From: Notospermus geniculatus
Lineage: Eukaryota; Nemertea; Pilidiophora; Heteronemertea; Lineidae
Direction: 5' to 3'
Assembly: GCA_002633025.1 (NCBI GenBank)
Contig: NMRB01000378.1
Location: 281,272 to 345,271 of the forward strand
Length of the DNA: 64,000 nucleotides
Below the pieces are notes generated by a model. That model did not search any database and had not been told where the DNA came from. It saw only the letters and a list, made by a program, of their open reading frames with translations. The position numbers and the translations under genes were made by a program. Positions 1 through 11,550 of this stretch are shown one piece after another (position 1 is the first letter of the stretch; each line of letters opens with the position of its first letter).

Positions 1-290
1 TGTGCTTTTCTGTATCCTGAAGAGTTCAAACATGTCAAAACATAGTCCAACATTGGGACTGATACCCAAAACATTTATACCATGAAAGGAAAAGCTAGTT
101 AGCACACTGCCTAAACCTGAGTCTATACCAACACTTCAAAATCACAGTTTGTGACTCTGCAAGTACTGAGCAGCGATCCGCCTACACTCAGAACTTACAA
201 TGCAGACATGAGCGCAAAGTTAGGTGTCTGCATATTTTGGGTTTGGCCTTGATACACGGCCAGACCTTGTAAGATACACGGGAGGCTCTT

Positions 291-3200
291 TTAAAACACT
301 GAGCCATCACAAGCGGGTGTCCTCTCCAATGTTGGCGGCGCTTCCAACTTTGGAGACGGAGAGTCAGAGTCTGTCTCTGGTAGCTTATTAATCTGTACAC
401 GATTCCTCCTGAACTGTCCTGTTGGTGTTTTCACAATATAGGACCGATCATGCACCTTCGTGTCGACGACTCCTGTCTCCTTACGACCAGGTAGGTATAC
501 TTCCTGACCGTTTTCCAATGAGGGGAGATCTCTAGCACGATGAGACCTATCAAAGCTGAGTTTCGACTTCATACGGAGATTCTCTTCCTTCCCACGGAGA
601 ACGACTGAATCAGGAACAGCTGGTAACAGCTTATCTGGAACCATAGGGATTTTGCTCCTGATACGACGATTGTACAACAGTTCAGCTGGGCTGAATCCGC
701 AAGGTAGGGGTGTACTACGATAGCACAGCAAGGCCGCATAAGGGTCTACTGCCGAACTGAGAAGCCCTTTTAGTGTCTTTACTGCTCTCTCAACTTCTCC
801 ATTACCCGACGAATGCAGGGGACTCATGGTAACATGCTGGAATCCATAGTCTTGAGAAAAGCTAGCAAACTCTGCTGCGGTATACTGTCCACCATTATCA
901 CTCATCAGGGTCTCTGGGACACCATGCCTGGCGAAGAATGATTTCAGATGTGTGATTGTGGTTTGGCTGGTCAAGTCCTCTAAGCGTGCCATCTCAATAA
1001 ATCGAGAATAGAAATCCACGACCACGAGGTACTGAGCCTTTCTAAATTCGCACAAGTCTGTTGCGACCTTCTGCCAAGGTCTTGTAGGCATGACGGAAGG
1101 ACGAAGTGGCTCCATCTGGTTCCGAGAAGCCTTACTACAGATGCGACAGTTTTTCACAAGGTCCTCGATTTGACGTGAAATGCTTGGCCACCAAACTGAC
1201 TGTAGGGCACGTTGGCGGCATTTGACAATGCCCTGATGGCCTTCATGCAAACGATCCAGCATCTCTAGGCGAAGAGATGAGGGCACAAAGATCCGAGAGC
1301 GATAGAGTAATAACCCTTGGACGATAGTCAGATCCGCCTGGTAAGACCAGTATTGCTGTAGCAACGAAGTGAGCTGACATTTAGCAGGCCAGCCGTTTTC
1401 CACATATGAACATAGCTGCCTACATAACTCGTCCTCCAACTGATGTTCCCTAATCTGCTGCAACCGACAATCTGTAGCTGGCAAATTTTCCATTATGAGA
1501 TCGACATATGCATTAGTGAGCTGACTAAGATCCTCATCGCCACCTTCCCTAGCCGGTGTCGTTGGTGCCCGCGACAAAGTGTCTGCAATGTACAGCTGGC
1601 TTCCTGGCACATACTCGATATCGTATGAGAATCGCATTAGTCTCATCCTCATGCGCTGAATCCGCGGCGGGAGCTCATCCAACGATTTCGATCCTAGTAG
1701 TGAAATGAGCGGCTTGTGATCCGTCTCAAGCTTGAAATGTAGCCCAATCAGAAAGTCTTCAAAGCGACAGCATGCCCAGGTGGAGGCCAATGCTTCCTTT
1801 TCAATCTGGGCATATCTAGTTTCCGCAGGAGCGAGCGATCGAGATGCAAATGCTACAGGTTTCCACTGATCATCTGAGTCTTTCTGCCTGATGACTGCCC
1901 CCAGCCCATACGAGGAACTGTCGGCAGTTACACGTATCTCACGAGAAGGATCATACAGCATGAGCACTGGCGCTGCACAGATCAGGTCTTTGATCTTCTG
2001 AAAGGCATTGTCCTGCACTGGACCCCAAGCCCAGGTGTTCTTTGCTGATAGCAACTGTCTCAGAGGCTCGGAATGCGTCGCAAGGTCTGGGAGAAACTTC
2101 CCCAGATGGTTAACCATGCCCATAAATCTTCTCAGATCCTGGACATTGAGTGGCGTAGGTAGCTGGGAGATAGCTTGGACCTTGCTGGGGTCGACCTTGA
2201 TACCATGCTCACCGACGACGTGACCGGCGAAAGTTATTTCCGGAACTCTGAAAACACACTTAGCGCGATTAAGCGTGACCCCCGCTTCGGCTAACTTCTG
2301 AAGAACTTTCTCGAGACGTTCATCATGTTCCTCAACTGTTTTTCCAAATACCACCAAATCGTCCATGATACACACAACACCTTCGAGTCCACGTAGGATG
2401 CTATGAATCTGACGCTGGTAATGCTCCGGCCCCGAGTTTATCCCGAAAGGCAAGCGCTGGTAACAGTACCGACCGAATGGAGTAATAAATGTGGTACGAA
2501 GTTGAGATTCCTCGTCGGCTAACCTGATTTGATGAAAGCCCCTGTTCGCATCCAGTTTCGAGAAAACCTTCGCCCCAGCCATCTGCCCTAGAACATGATC
2601 GACAGTGGGCAACTGGTGACGCTCACGTAGGACCGATTCATTGAGCTTTGTGAAATCACAACAGACCCTGATGTTCCCATTGCGTTTTGGAACAACAACT
2701 ATGGGTGCGCACCAGTCTGTAGGCTGAGTCACTTTTCGGATTACTCCCAAGGATTCAAGACGATCCAACTCCTGTTTCACTTTAGGCATCAGCGGTATAG
2801 CAATACGTCGAGGCACAGGAACGGCGAAGGGCTTGGCATCCTCACGCATCTTGATTTGGCACGGATGTGGCATTTCACCAAGTCCACTGAAGAGCTGGGG
2901 ATAGTCGTCGATACTACCCACATTCAACTGCACGATGTCGAGATCGCAACTGGTGTAACGGCTTAGTAGCGCAGAAGCACCTCCTTCGATGACATAGATT
3001 TCTGTCTGCACTGGTTTTGCTCCATTCTTACGACGAATAGTGCACTTGAAAGTGCCAAGTGTCGGCAACGGCTTCCTGTCAGGACCTCTGAGCGTCCTGC
3101 GAGTAGGGAATAGCATCTTGTATTTGAAATGCTTTTCATAGACTGACCTAGATATAACGTTTACATCTGCACCAGTGTCAACACGGAAACTCATAGGAGT

Positions 3201-4187
3201 GCCATCTACGTTAAGCTTCACAATCCACTGATCCGATTCCGAATGATAACCTTGTTGATCCACTGCAACCGGACCGAGAAATGCATCGCCTGGATCATCG
3301 TAATCGAGTAAGTCGGACTGAGAGACCTCCCGAACACCAGACGACTTAGACTGTGACTGGGCAGCACTTTTTCTAGACACCAGACCGAAATGTCCCTTGT
3401 AACCACACTTGGAACAGTTCTTGTCTCTTGCTGGGCAAATCTTGCGATCATGAGAGCCCCTTCCACAGTACTGGCACGAGTCACCAGGCGGCCCTGAACC
3501 ACCGCCAGAACTCTGACGACCACCCGGTTTCTTCTTCGGTTTGTGTTTCGAGCGCTTCTTGCTAGGCTTTTGCTGTTCGTTCAAGGCAGCGACATCTGCC
3601 GGTTTGCTGGTCGACGAACTGGCCGCACCTTTCCCAATCTCCTGCATACGAGAGTCCGTGACTTCATATGACCGGCACACTCGAAGTGCCTTTTCTAGGG
3701 TCAGATTCGTTTCATACAACAGTTTCTTCTGCGCAGCCGAGTCCTTGATACCCATGAGCAGTCTATCTCTGATCAGAGAATCCTTCAAATCACCGAAGTT
3801 ACAATGTTCCGAAAGCTTGAGGAGATCAGCATAAAGGTCATCTACCTTCTCTCCCGGCTTTTGCACCCGAAGATTGAACAGGTACCGCTCATACGTTTCG
3901 TTTTTAGCTCCAACACACAGTGTCCTCATTTTCGTCATGACTGTTGTGATGTCAGTTTTGTCCTCACCCGTCGCAAATGTGAGCGAGTTGTAGGCTTTGA
4001 GCGCGCTCTTCGAGAAGCACGTAAGCAGCGTAGCAGTCTGTATGGCTGAGGCCTTCTTCGAAAGTTCTGAACAGAGTGAATAATTAGTCCATACCTGTTC
4101 AAAGAGTTCCCAATCCTGAGCACGATTTTGATTCGACACCGAGAGATCGAATTTTTCGGGAAAGGGAATACGACCGCCACATGCCAT
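291..4187 (-). mobile_element. Ty3/gypsy retrotransposon gag-pol polyprotein
   Basis: One uninterrupted frame of 1298 codons. In order: a Gag region; a CCHC knuckle near residue 237 (CQYCGRGSHDRKIC); a second knuckle that begins CSKCGYKGHF but lacks its last cysteine; a retropepsin active site VDTGAD near residue 337; reverse transcriptase with the motif CIMDDLVVFG near 607 (M replaces the usual Y of YxDD); RNase H (TADSSSYG near 754, then ETDHKPL); an HHCC integrase zinc domain (about 977); and an integrase core with TDLCEF, SDNGGQY and the E of NGEVERAV. The order PR-RT-RH-IN defines the Ty3/gypsy superfamily. Gag and Pol share one frame, so no frameshift is needed. The frame is intact, so the copy is young or recently active. 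A chromodomain is not visible. LTRs could not be paired: the 3' LTR would lie left of the window. Confidence 0.95.
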
Positions 4188-4249
4188 TCCGTCGATGGAA
4201 TTACCAAACTGACACGACCGGACGAAAGTTCGATACTTATACTAGCACT

Positions 4250-4258
4250 CTGACACCA
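4250..4258 (-). promoter_or_regulatory. Candidate tRNA-Leu primer binding site of the gypsy element
   Basis: On the minus strand the sequence TGGTGTCAG lies 63 bases upstream of the gag start. It is complementary to the CTGACACCA 3' end of animal leucine tRNAs. Directly upstream on that strand is CCTAACA (4264 onward), which would be the CA end of the 5' LTR, giving a 5-base gap to the primer site. The distal LTR boundary cannot be set from one LTR. Confidence 0.5.
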
Positions 4259-4329
4259 TCTTCTGTTAGGATTGGTGATATTAACGAACACATTCGACGG
4301 ATTTAACAAACAACATCTCTGTATTGACA

Positions 4330-4393
4330 AGCGGCCATGAGGTTTTTTTGGGGGATGCATGTTCACCCAGTGCACCCCCAGCCTACGCCCCTG
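4330..4393 (-). repeat. hAT-like terminal fragment
   Basis: Read on the minus strand from 4393 the sequence begins CAGGGGCGTAGGCTGGGGG, a typical end of nonautonomous hAT elements. No partner terminus was found on the left, so this is either a truncated element or one interrupted by the gypsy insertion; if the latter, the putative 5' LTR is very short or itself truncated. Confidence 0.35.
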
Positions 4394-5827
4394 GTGCGAG
4401 GCGTGATGAAGAAGCCGGTATATTTGGTAATGCATTATTTCTCCGGGCACTGCGGTTTCCTCCTGCTATTATTACTGACCGAAAACCCTTAGCAGCAAAT
4501 GATACTGGATTTGGCTCTCATTTCCATTCAATACTTTTATCGCCTGGAAATCTTTTTCATAGGTTGATATTGCCATGGGAATATCACGGCCATGACGTGG
4601 TGCTGGTAGATAATCCAGTGGTGGTAAAAGCGGTGGTGGTGGTGGTGGTGGTGGTAGGGCCAAGCAGAGGAAAATAATGCAGCCTATCCATACTGCCTAC
4701 TGTCGCAACAAGCTCCCTCTTTCTATAGCAGTGTCCTACAAACCGGCCTCTTGTATAATCCCCGTAGGCTATCTGCACACGGTATAAAAAACAATTACGT
4801 CACATTTATTGCTGTTGGTGTCACTAATTAAGAAACAAAATTGCATTCACTCGACCAGACGCGTTATGCAAAGTTGTGTAAAGGGTCAGCCCACTTCATT
4901 CAAATCATTAATCCTGCTGCAGGCGGAGCCGATTAAAATGGGCTGGCTTTCTATTCATTATCGTAACGTAACGGTAACGTATAGGTAACTTATACATTGT
5001 CACGTGACTGGTAATTCACCAATCATGGTTGGCGTAGGAGAGCTTCATGGACGTAAAGCCATACGATGTAAGTACACTTTAGTCTTTTACCTACTAAGAC
5101 ATATTGACATTTGGACCATAACCTGATTTTTCAACGGAAGTGACGTATTCATGGAGACCAAAGGTTCCTCATTCCACCAAAATCGCACTTCTCAGACGTC
5201 GGTCAATGAGATGTTTGTTTATTTTGGGAGGCCTGTCACCTGTTGGTAATTCATGTCAACAAGAAATATTACCATGATTACTTGCTTTAATTTCCGTTCT
5301 CTACAATTGTGTCTATATTCGATGTTATTTCCCGCGTTGTGCTTTCCTCAACTGGGTAATCACCCACCAATACGATATACCCCCCCCCCCCCGGGTGGGT
5401 GGGTGGTATCTTATTGGCCTGCATCTGCATGAAATCCGGGACAGCCTAATCTGATAGTCAAGCGAGACAAGAGCCAATATTCGGAACGTAATCTGAGAAC
5501 CATACTCGAAACTTGACATGTAGCCCTAAAATGATTTATCTTGCAGTTAGATTTGGGTTTTGGCTCTTGTCAGTCGGCTCGAATAGAGGTTCTGGCCAGA
5601 ACTGGAGCTACATGTATCCCTAACCATAGAGCAGGGTTAGGGTTCTTAACCCTAGATCAGGTTTTCGCTCTTTGGCTCTTAAACCAGGTTTTCGTTTTTG
5701 ACTCAGAGATTCCAGGCAGGCTTTCCGCTCTTGGCTGTCTGCCTTTGTCTCAGATTAGGGTGTCCCATGAAATCATTGTCGGACGTTTAATGCTTGGTGA
5801 ATTCATAAGAATCTCTGTCGTACATGT
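4394..5827. other. Intergenic stretch, no gene seen
   Basis: Contains a GGT trinucleotide run at 4616-4657 and a poly-C/GGGT low-complexity patch near 5380-5407. A loose internal similarity between 5550 and 5760 (repeats of the type TTGGCTCTTG and CAGGTTTTCG) suggests an old repeat. Short open frames here show no family features. Confidence 0.6.
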
Positions 5828-6097
5828 ACAGTACGTTGCACAATTGACCTCCCAGAATCCGCGTACCTCCCTCGGACGTGGCGCGGAAGGTAACCTTCAG
5901 TTCATCGCGGATGGTACGGGTACGTCACGCGTCTCTGTTGCGTGACGTCGGGTGAATGACGTTACGTCTTCACTGCATGCCTTCCATGACGCCGCGCCAC
6001 ATCCTAGGAAGATACGAGGATGGTACGAGAATGACGCTGCATGTGGTACGCGGGTGGTGCGCGCCGCAGAAGGGAGGTCAATTGTGCAACGTACTGT
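5828..6097. mobile_element. Short TIR element (MITE), family 1, copy 1
   Basis: 270 bp bounded by perfect 26-bp inverted ends (5828-5853 and 6072-6097) that begin ACAGTACGTTGCACAATTG. A second copy in opposite orientation lies at 32835-33114, with the same interior blocks. It has no coding capacity, so it must depend on a transposase elsewhere. Confidence 0.88.
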
Positions 6098-6599
6098 ACT
6101 TCCGTTTAGTACTGTAGTTCAAGTGCAAGATTTTTCTCGCAGCTGATTTCGTGTCGAGTACGGTATCCTTTACCGAATCGTCGTACTCCTGGCAAGACTT
6201 CCCGAAATACAGACGTCTCGCCGGGAAATCGTCCGACGTTGCGACTCATACATGTACATCTGCAACCTCCGATGACAAGGGATTTGCGGTCTCACGCTGA
6301 GCAGTGTTCGCTCTCCGGAGACGTCGCGATTTGCATGTAATAGCAATACAATACGAGTGGGCCATCGGAATGCGAATTGTGTTGGAGGGAGAAAACAGTC
6401 GTTTTGTACGAAAGTAAAATGTCAAGGATGTACCTACCAACGGCTACAATGAATCCCCGATGTGTCTAAAAGGAATACACACCTATCTTGACTATAACTT
6501 TTAGAATTCATTTTGCATTCGTCATGAAATGCTCCATATCATATCACAAAGGGGCATGAGGTGCGAGTTTAAGAAGGTAAAAATACATGTAAAAAACCC

Positions 6600-7230
6600 T
6601 GGGTATGAACGATGTTTTGTCATTTTATGCATATGACTGCTAGAAACCACATACTGAAAATCCCCATGAATCCCTTTTGGAGAAAATGTTTTATTAACGT
6701 TTGAATATTTGCAACTGACTTTATCATTCCACCCAAGAACACACACGACAGAGCTTTGTACAGGAGAATGGAAACCGATGTACAGCTAACTTTTGAACAG
6801 TTGGATTTACACCCCATAAATGTATTACCAATAGATAGAAACATGGTACCTTAGACATGTTAGAAGCAGACGAGCATGTTTTTAATTGTTTTATGTAATA
6901 AGAAATGACATTAACACAAGAAATTAACACCAAATGGCCAAAATACATAAAAACGCCATTTCGAATTACGTAACTAGGTAAAAACTACTAAAAACATGTT
7001 TTTTTTGGAATAAGAGGCACCGTGTTTCTATCTGTTTGTAATACATTTAATGGGTGTAAATCCAACCATTCAAAAGTTATTTGTACATCCGGTCTCATTC
7101 TCCTGTACAAAGTTCAGTTGATGGGGCCAACGATAAAGTTTAAAAAGCGTGTAAAGTTTTTTCCCCAAGTGGAATTGATGGGGATTTTTACTATGTGATT
7201 GAGGGGTCGTCAACAAACATAATGACACAT
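6600..7230. repeat. Long imperfect inverted repeat (foldback-like)
   Basis: The sequence from about 6600 to 6850 is repeated in inverse orientation at about 7018-7230. The inner part is clearest: 6754-6848 against 7018-7114, including the shared strings TTTGTACAGGAGAATG and GGATTTACACCC and their complements. The spacer is about 170 bp. Arms are diverged by many substitutions, so this is an old foldback element or an inverted pair of one repeat. Apparent open frames within it are by-products. Confidence 0.75.
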
Positions 7231-7383
7231 GTTTCATGTATATCTTAATTTTTTCCGGACATAACCCTTCTCCTATCAGTCTATTAAAACGTCTCAGGGA
7301 CCTTTCAGCTGAGTTCATCAAGGAGCAGCTCGTGGATTCAGCGCATCACGTCTATTTCCATCCCATCTAAGAGTAATGAATGG

Positions 7384-7580
7384 CGAGGACTCGGTTGGGA
7401 ATCGAACCTGCGGTCACTTGATCAAGGTCAAACAACTAGCATCCGGTCTACTGAAAAGTTGTTGATCGTGGTCTGTTTTGAAATTTAGATATTATCGAAA
7501 AGTTCGACATTAATAATTATATCATTTATTTATCGTTTCGTCTGATGTAAAGATCCAAAGAAAGAAAGAGCACAAAAGTT
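7384..7580 (-). repeat. tRNA-like dispersed repeat, copy 1
   Basis: On the minus strand the segment contains GGTTCGATTCCC, a B-box-like T-arm, followed by a tRNA-like 3' end TCCTCGCCA. The same unit lies at 9541-9710. A tRNA-derived SINE is the likeliest reading, but the cloverleaf is not convincing, so I call it tRNA-like only. Confidence 0.5.
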
Positions 7581-7625
7581 GACACACAAGATGATATAAT
7601 AAAGGACGTCGTCTTCCAAAATTTC

Positions 7626-7665
7626 GCAAATTTTCGACCCCAACCGGGGTCTTCCTCAGGCACTT
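7626..7665 (-). ncRNA. Hammerhead-like core motif, copy 1
   Basis: On the minus strand: CTGAGGA, then a 6-bp stem GACCCC/GGGGTC closed by GGTT, then GAAAA, followed by a 7-bp AT stem AAAATTT/AAATTTT. The order CUGANGA-stem-GAAA-stem is that of the hammerhead ribozyme core. One extra A lies between the first box and the stem, so activity is doubtful. A second copy is at 38983-39025. Confidence 0.35.
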
Positions 7666-8383
7666 TCTTGTAAGAGACTACAGAAAAGACTGAGCTGAAT
7701 CCCAAATGTAGGTCTGAAGTATCCTGTGCAAACAGGAAGTGTCAAAAATTAAGGTTGAATAGAGGCCAAGCCCCATAATTGGTTGCTGGACCTGATTACA
7801 AAGAGAGTGTAATTAGTGGAAGCTTGATTAGGCTGAAAGAAAAGAGTTTTATAAATTTTGGCATGTGTAATTTATAATGAGCAAACGTATGACAGGAAGA
7901 TAACAGGTACCTGTCATATGTTATCTTCCTGTCATACGTAAGGCAGAAGACGTCCTCCCTACAGAGGTGGTCAGAGGTCTCAGCAGAATCGGATGGAGTG
8001 TAAAGGAATGGCTTGATCCGGTCAGACTTCTTCTTCTTGAGAGTCTCTGATCAGGACATTCCCCTTGAGAACACACCCAGATTCGTCGTCACTCGAAGAA
8101 TAAGGTGATATAAAAATGACAGTAAGACTATTGTTTACATTCGCCGCCTTCCGTCACATCAACTTGTGAGAAACTCTGCTGTATGGAGTTGGAGATGTGC
8201 ATCGTCCCTGTGCCCTACATTCATTCTCACAGTATCCTGGCCCTGGTCATTATTTTCTGGCAAAAATGTAGGTCTGGAGATAGTTTGCCAAAAAAAGAAT
8301 GTACAGTGTGACAAACGAAAATGTCTGTATCATTGTTTAAGATGATCATCAAGATTTTGTTTCAGACGTACTCTATTTTCAGA

Positions 8384-8590
8384 CGGTGGTGCACCACTGG
8401 AGTCTTTTAGCATCAGATATACCACTTCGGAATATTACGTCATTTCTCGCCTGTGCTGTAATTTGTTGTCAGCTGAAATGTACAACCTTTGTTGTCCTAC
8501 CGAACGATTTCGACTCTGTTTGTCAGATGAGCAGAAGAAGAGGAACGTGTATAGAGAAGAAAGAAGCACTTCAATTTCAAGATGCACTTG
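8384..8590 (+). pseudogene. PAN/apple-like exon, copy A (fragment)
   Basis: After a pyrimidine-rich tract and CAG, an open segment encodes a cysteine-spaced stretch ending in FLACAVICCQLKCTTFVVL and later CQM. Cysteine spacing C-x3-CC-x3-C-x2-F and a further C about 15 residues on resembles a PAN/apple domain, an extracellular binding module. Similarity to the second copy stops at about 8588, before the splice donor present there, and unrelated repeat sequence follows. I take this as a broken copy of an exon. The rest of any parent gene is not visible. Confidence 0.45.
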
Positions 8591-9050
8591 TGTCTGGTCA
8601 TAAGAACAACTTAATCAATTCCGAGTTTATTGCACAACCTGAATTAAACTTCGGATTACCTAAGCGAGGCTTGTTACCCTACTTGCTAATGCTTTCCTAT
8701 ACAAATTGCTTGATGTGTGCCTGCTTGCTCAGGTGTGGCTTACGTGAGCTGATGCAATGCTTCTGCGATCTTCAAAATCTGGGCATAGAATAAGCAGGCC
8801 TACCATGTAAGTCGCGCTTACAACCACCCCACTGTCAGGTTTAAGAAAGGCTTGGCTTGCGCTTGAAGCCCAAACTGCGCAATACGCGATGAAAAATAAG
8901 CCTGGTTTAAGCCACGCTTATGTCGGGACCGACCGAAATCCAGCTTAAGCCAAGTGTGACGATATTTGTACCATACCCTGGTTCAGTATCCCCACTACCC
9001 TCCACCAACCAAATCCACACAGCAAAACACTTGCTGCAATCCATTATACA
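8591..9050. other. Repeat-derived stretch
   Basis: Holds several variants of AAGCGAGGCTT, AAGCCAGGCTT and GCCACGCTTA in both orientations (8660-8690, 8740, 8850-8870, 8900-8925). This looks like an eroded palindromic element. No gene is supported. Confidence 0.4.
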
Positions 9051-9520
9051 TGTATATATTGTTCTGTACAGTCTTGTATTATACTCCATTTTGTATTTGT
9101 GTTTATTTTGTCACATGACCAGTCATGTGACCACTTAAAGGTCCTGAGCCCAGGTTGGGATGCCTTGGTCCTGATTGGTTAATTTCTGATTGGCTTAGGG
9201 CCTGGCCAGCTGGCTATATAAAGGGGAGCTGGCCAGGGAGAGGGGAGATTCCCATACACTGGGAGCCCAGCTAGACACTAGCACAACACACCACAATACA
9301 CTCTTTACTCTGTGATGAAACGCTCATTAGGGGTAGCATTATCCACAATTGGATGTGTGATGAATTCTGTCATGTATTATATACATTTGTACAGTTATGT
9401 CACTGATGTTTAGTTTTATATCAATACATTAGTAAAAGAACCAAGTTGTTTGCCTGAGTCCTTTTGCTTTGGTGTGAAGAGCAGAGTTGTGAAGGAACCC
9501 CACTTTAGTGTTACACAAGG
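9050..9520 (+). mobile_element. Solo-LTR-like sequence with promoter
   Basis: A TATATAAA box at 9215-9222 is followed by a cytosine-poor leader, and A/T-rich putative polyadenylation sequence near 9420-9440; the segment ends near GTGTTACA. There is no coding sequence next to it. These are the parts of a solo LTR. Exact ends and a target duplication could not be fixed. Confidence 0.45.
9201..9237. promoter_or_regulatory. TATA box inside a perfect 11-bp dyad
   Basis: CCTGGCCAGCT at 9201-9211 and its exact inverse at 9227-9237 flank the TATA box. Ninety bases upstream, TCACATGAC and its inverse (9111-9119, 9122-9130) form another perfect dyad with E-box-like CATGTG cores. Confidence 0.7.
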
Positions 9521-9540
9521 CTGAACAACCGGGCATTAAT

Positions 9541-9710
9541 GGCGAGGACGCGGTTGAGAATCGAACCCGCGGTCACTTGATCAAGGTCAAACAACTGACC
9601 TCTGACCACAGAAAAGTTGTTGATTATGGTCTGTTTTGAAATTTACATATTATGAAAAAGTTTGATATTAATAATTATATCATTTATTTGTCGTTTCGTC
9701 TGATGTAAAG
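9541..9710 (-). repeat. tRNA-like dispersed repeat, copy 2
   Basis: Matches 7384-7580. On the minus strand it has GCGGGTTCGATTCTC and a TCCTCGCCA end. It opens the second block of the segmental duplication. Confidence 0.5.
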
Positions 9711-10788
9711 TGTATTAGCATGAAATCAATACGGAAAATATAGCCACAGAGAAAGATCACAAAAATATCATCTCTTATCAAACCACGCTGTGACCACCAT
9801 TGTTCCGTTCTATTTTCAATAATTTCAAGCATCAATACTGTCTTTATTTCATGAAAAGAACAATTGTTGAATACACCAAAGGCAGAAGACGTCCTCCCTA
9901 CAGATGTGGTCAGAGGACTCAGCAGAATCGGATGGAGTGTAAAGGAACGGTTTGATCCGGTCAGAGTTCTTCCTCTTGAGAGTCTTTGATCAGGACATTC
10001 CCCTTGAGAACACACCCAGATTCGTCGTCACTCCAAGAATAAGGTGATAAAATGACAGTAAGGCTGTTGTTTACATTCGCCGCCCTCCGTCACATCAACT
10101 TGTGAGAAACCCTGCTGTATGGATGGAGCTGGAGATGCCCATCGCAGAGTGACAAACGAAAATATCATTCTGTATTTGTTGAAAACCGCTTCAGTGCTGG
10201 CGGCATTTTGGATTTGAAGCCTTTTGAAAAAAGCCTTCTCCATAAAACTACTGAAGATACCATGGAACAACACATATGGTTATGTTGGGGGCTTGATGGA
10301 CTATTTTTTTTGGCAATTTTGAAGTTCTAAATATAGTCATGTGGTCACGTGACCTGTTGGATCCTGGATTTTGATGTGTTCATGTGATATTGCAAAAAAA
10401 AAACACATTGGAAGGTCATTTGTAGTCCATTCCTCTTTTTTTTATTGCTATTGCCACCAGGTGTCCTCTTTACAACCCTAAAGGGAAGATTTTGGAACCC
10501 AACATCATCGAGCGTGTGGCAGTGCATCTTTCCGTGCCATCACTCACTGCAGACGCACCACCCGCGCAATCTATACGAAGTCCCAAGTACTAAAACTTCA
10601 CTCATCAACAAGAGGAATCTTTCAAGAGTCTAAAGCACGACCATCAAAATATAGAATGATGGCAGTCGTGATGTTCGAGCATGCAGTGGAAATAACGACC
10701 CGCAGGTCCCCATCGGGGACGCACTGACGGGGAGGTTAAGATGGTCATCAAGGATTTGGTTCAGACGTGTTTTCAGACGGTGGTGCAT

Positions 10789-10998
10789 CACTGGAGTCTT
10801 TTAGCATCAGACATGTCACAGCAGAATGTTACGTCATTTCTCGCCTGTGCTGCAGTTTGTTGTCAGCTGAAATGTACAACCTTTGTTGTCCTCCCGAAAG
10901 ATTTCGACTCTGTTTGTCAGATGAGCAGAAGGAGAGGAACGTGTATGGAGAAGAAAGAAGCACTTCAATTTCAAGATGCACGGATGTGTCAGAAAAAG
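10789..10998 (+). CDS. PAN/apple-like exon, copy B
   Basis: Preceded by TGTTTTCAG and ending DARMCQKK before GTAATT, a plausible donor at 10999. The translation has FLACAAVCCQLKCTTF and a following CQM, the cysteine pattern of a PAN/apple extracellular module. Relative to copy A the frame is kept and the substitutions are few. It may be an exon of a secreted or membrane protein; neighbouring exons were not found, so it may also be a dead fragment. The alternative frame is also open but lacks the cysteine logic. Confidence 0.4.
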
Positions 10999-11550
10999 GT
11001 AATTTTGTATATAACCAATGCACACAGTGCTAGAGTTGTTTATAGCACATAGTTTTTAGTATGCTGAATTTCTCAGAAAACAAAATTGACTAAAACTATG
11101 TTAAAAAGGTTTCTAATCGAATCCACCAACAATCAGCCGGCTGTCAGTCCGTTACTGACAGAGGGCTGGCATGAAATCAGTGAGTTCGAATGTCAATAAT
11201 TCTTTTTATAATCTCATATTCCATGCACAATCCACAATATTTTGTTGGCATATTTTTCAGGAGGAAATTATGTATACCATTCGAAGAAGAGGAAAAAAAT
11301 TTCTGCCACCTGTTGTCTTTTTTCGAAAAGCGTCTTTGCCCTCTGAACTGAGACATGGTTGGCTAGCTATACTTAATCCTGTTTTCAGCTGGCAACAAAC
11401 CAAACTTTTATACATGCGATCCCAAGTTTATTCTCGATGTCGCAGAAAGGCCGATTATAGTCTTCTGTATCATCATACGGTTCGTCTCAAATTCCCGTAC
11501 CCAAAGAAAATGCCTACTCACATTTTAGTACCGGGCAATACTGCCAGTGA

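Larger units (their letters stand above)
7370..8590 (+). repeat. Segmental duplication, copy A
   Basis: Blocks at 7370-7580, 7942-8215 and 8330-8588 match 9535-9710, 9880-10140 and 10738-10985 in the same order. The spacers differ through separate insertions. The duplicated unit carries one putative exon (next entries). Confidence 0.85.
9535..10998 (+). repeat. Segmental duplication, copy B
   Basis: Partner of 7370-8590. Copy B has about 570 bp of extra sequence at 10170-10737 between the shared blocks, which includes A-rich and T-rich tracts near 10394 and 10435. Confidence 0.85.

Noticed and set aside
1-290. Search for the 3' LTR of the gypsy element
   Set aside because: No match to the sequence right of 4264 was seen; the LTR may lie outside the window.
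2008-2223. Open frames antisense to the gypsy polyprotein
   Set aside because: They are reflections of the coding strand and have no motifs.
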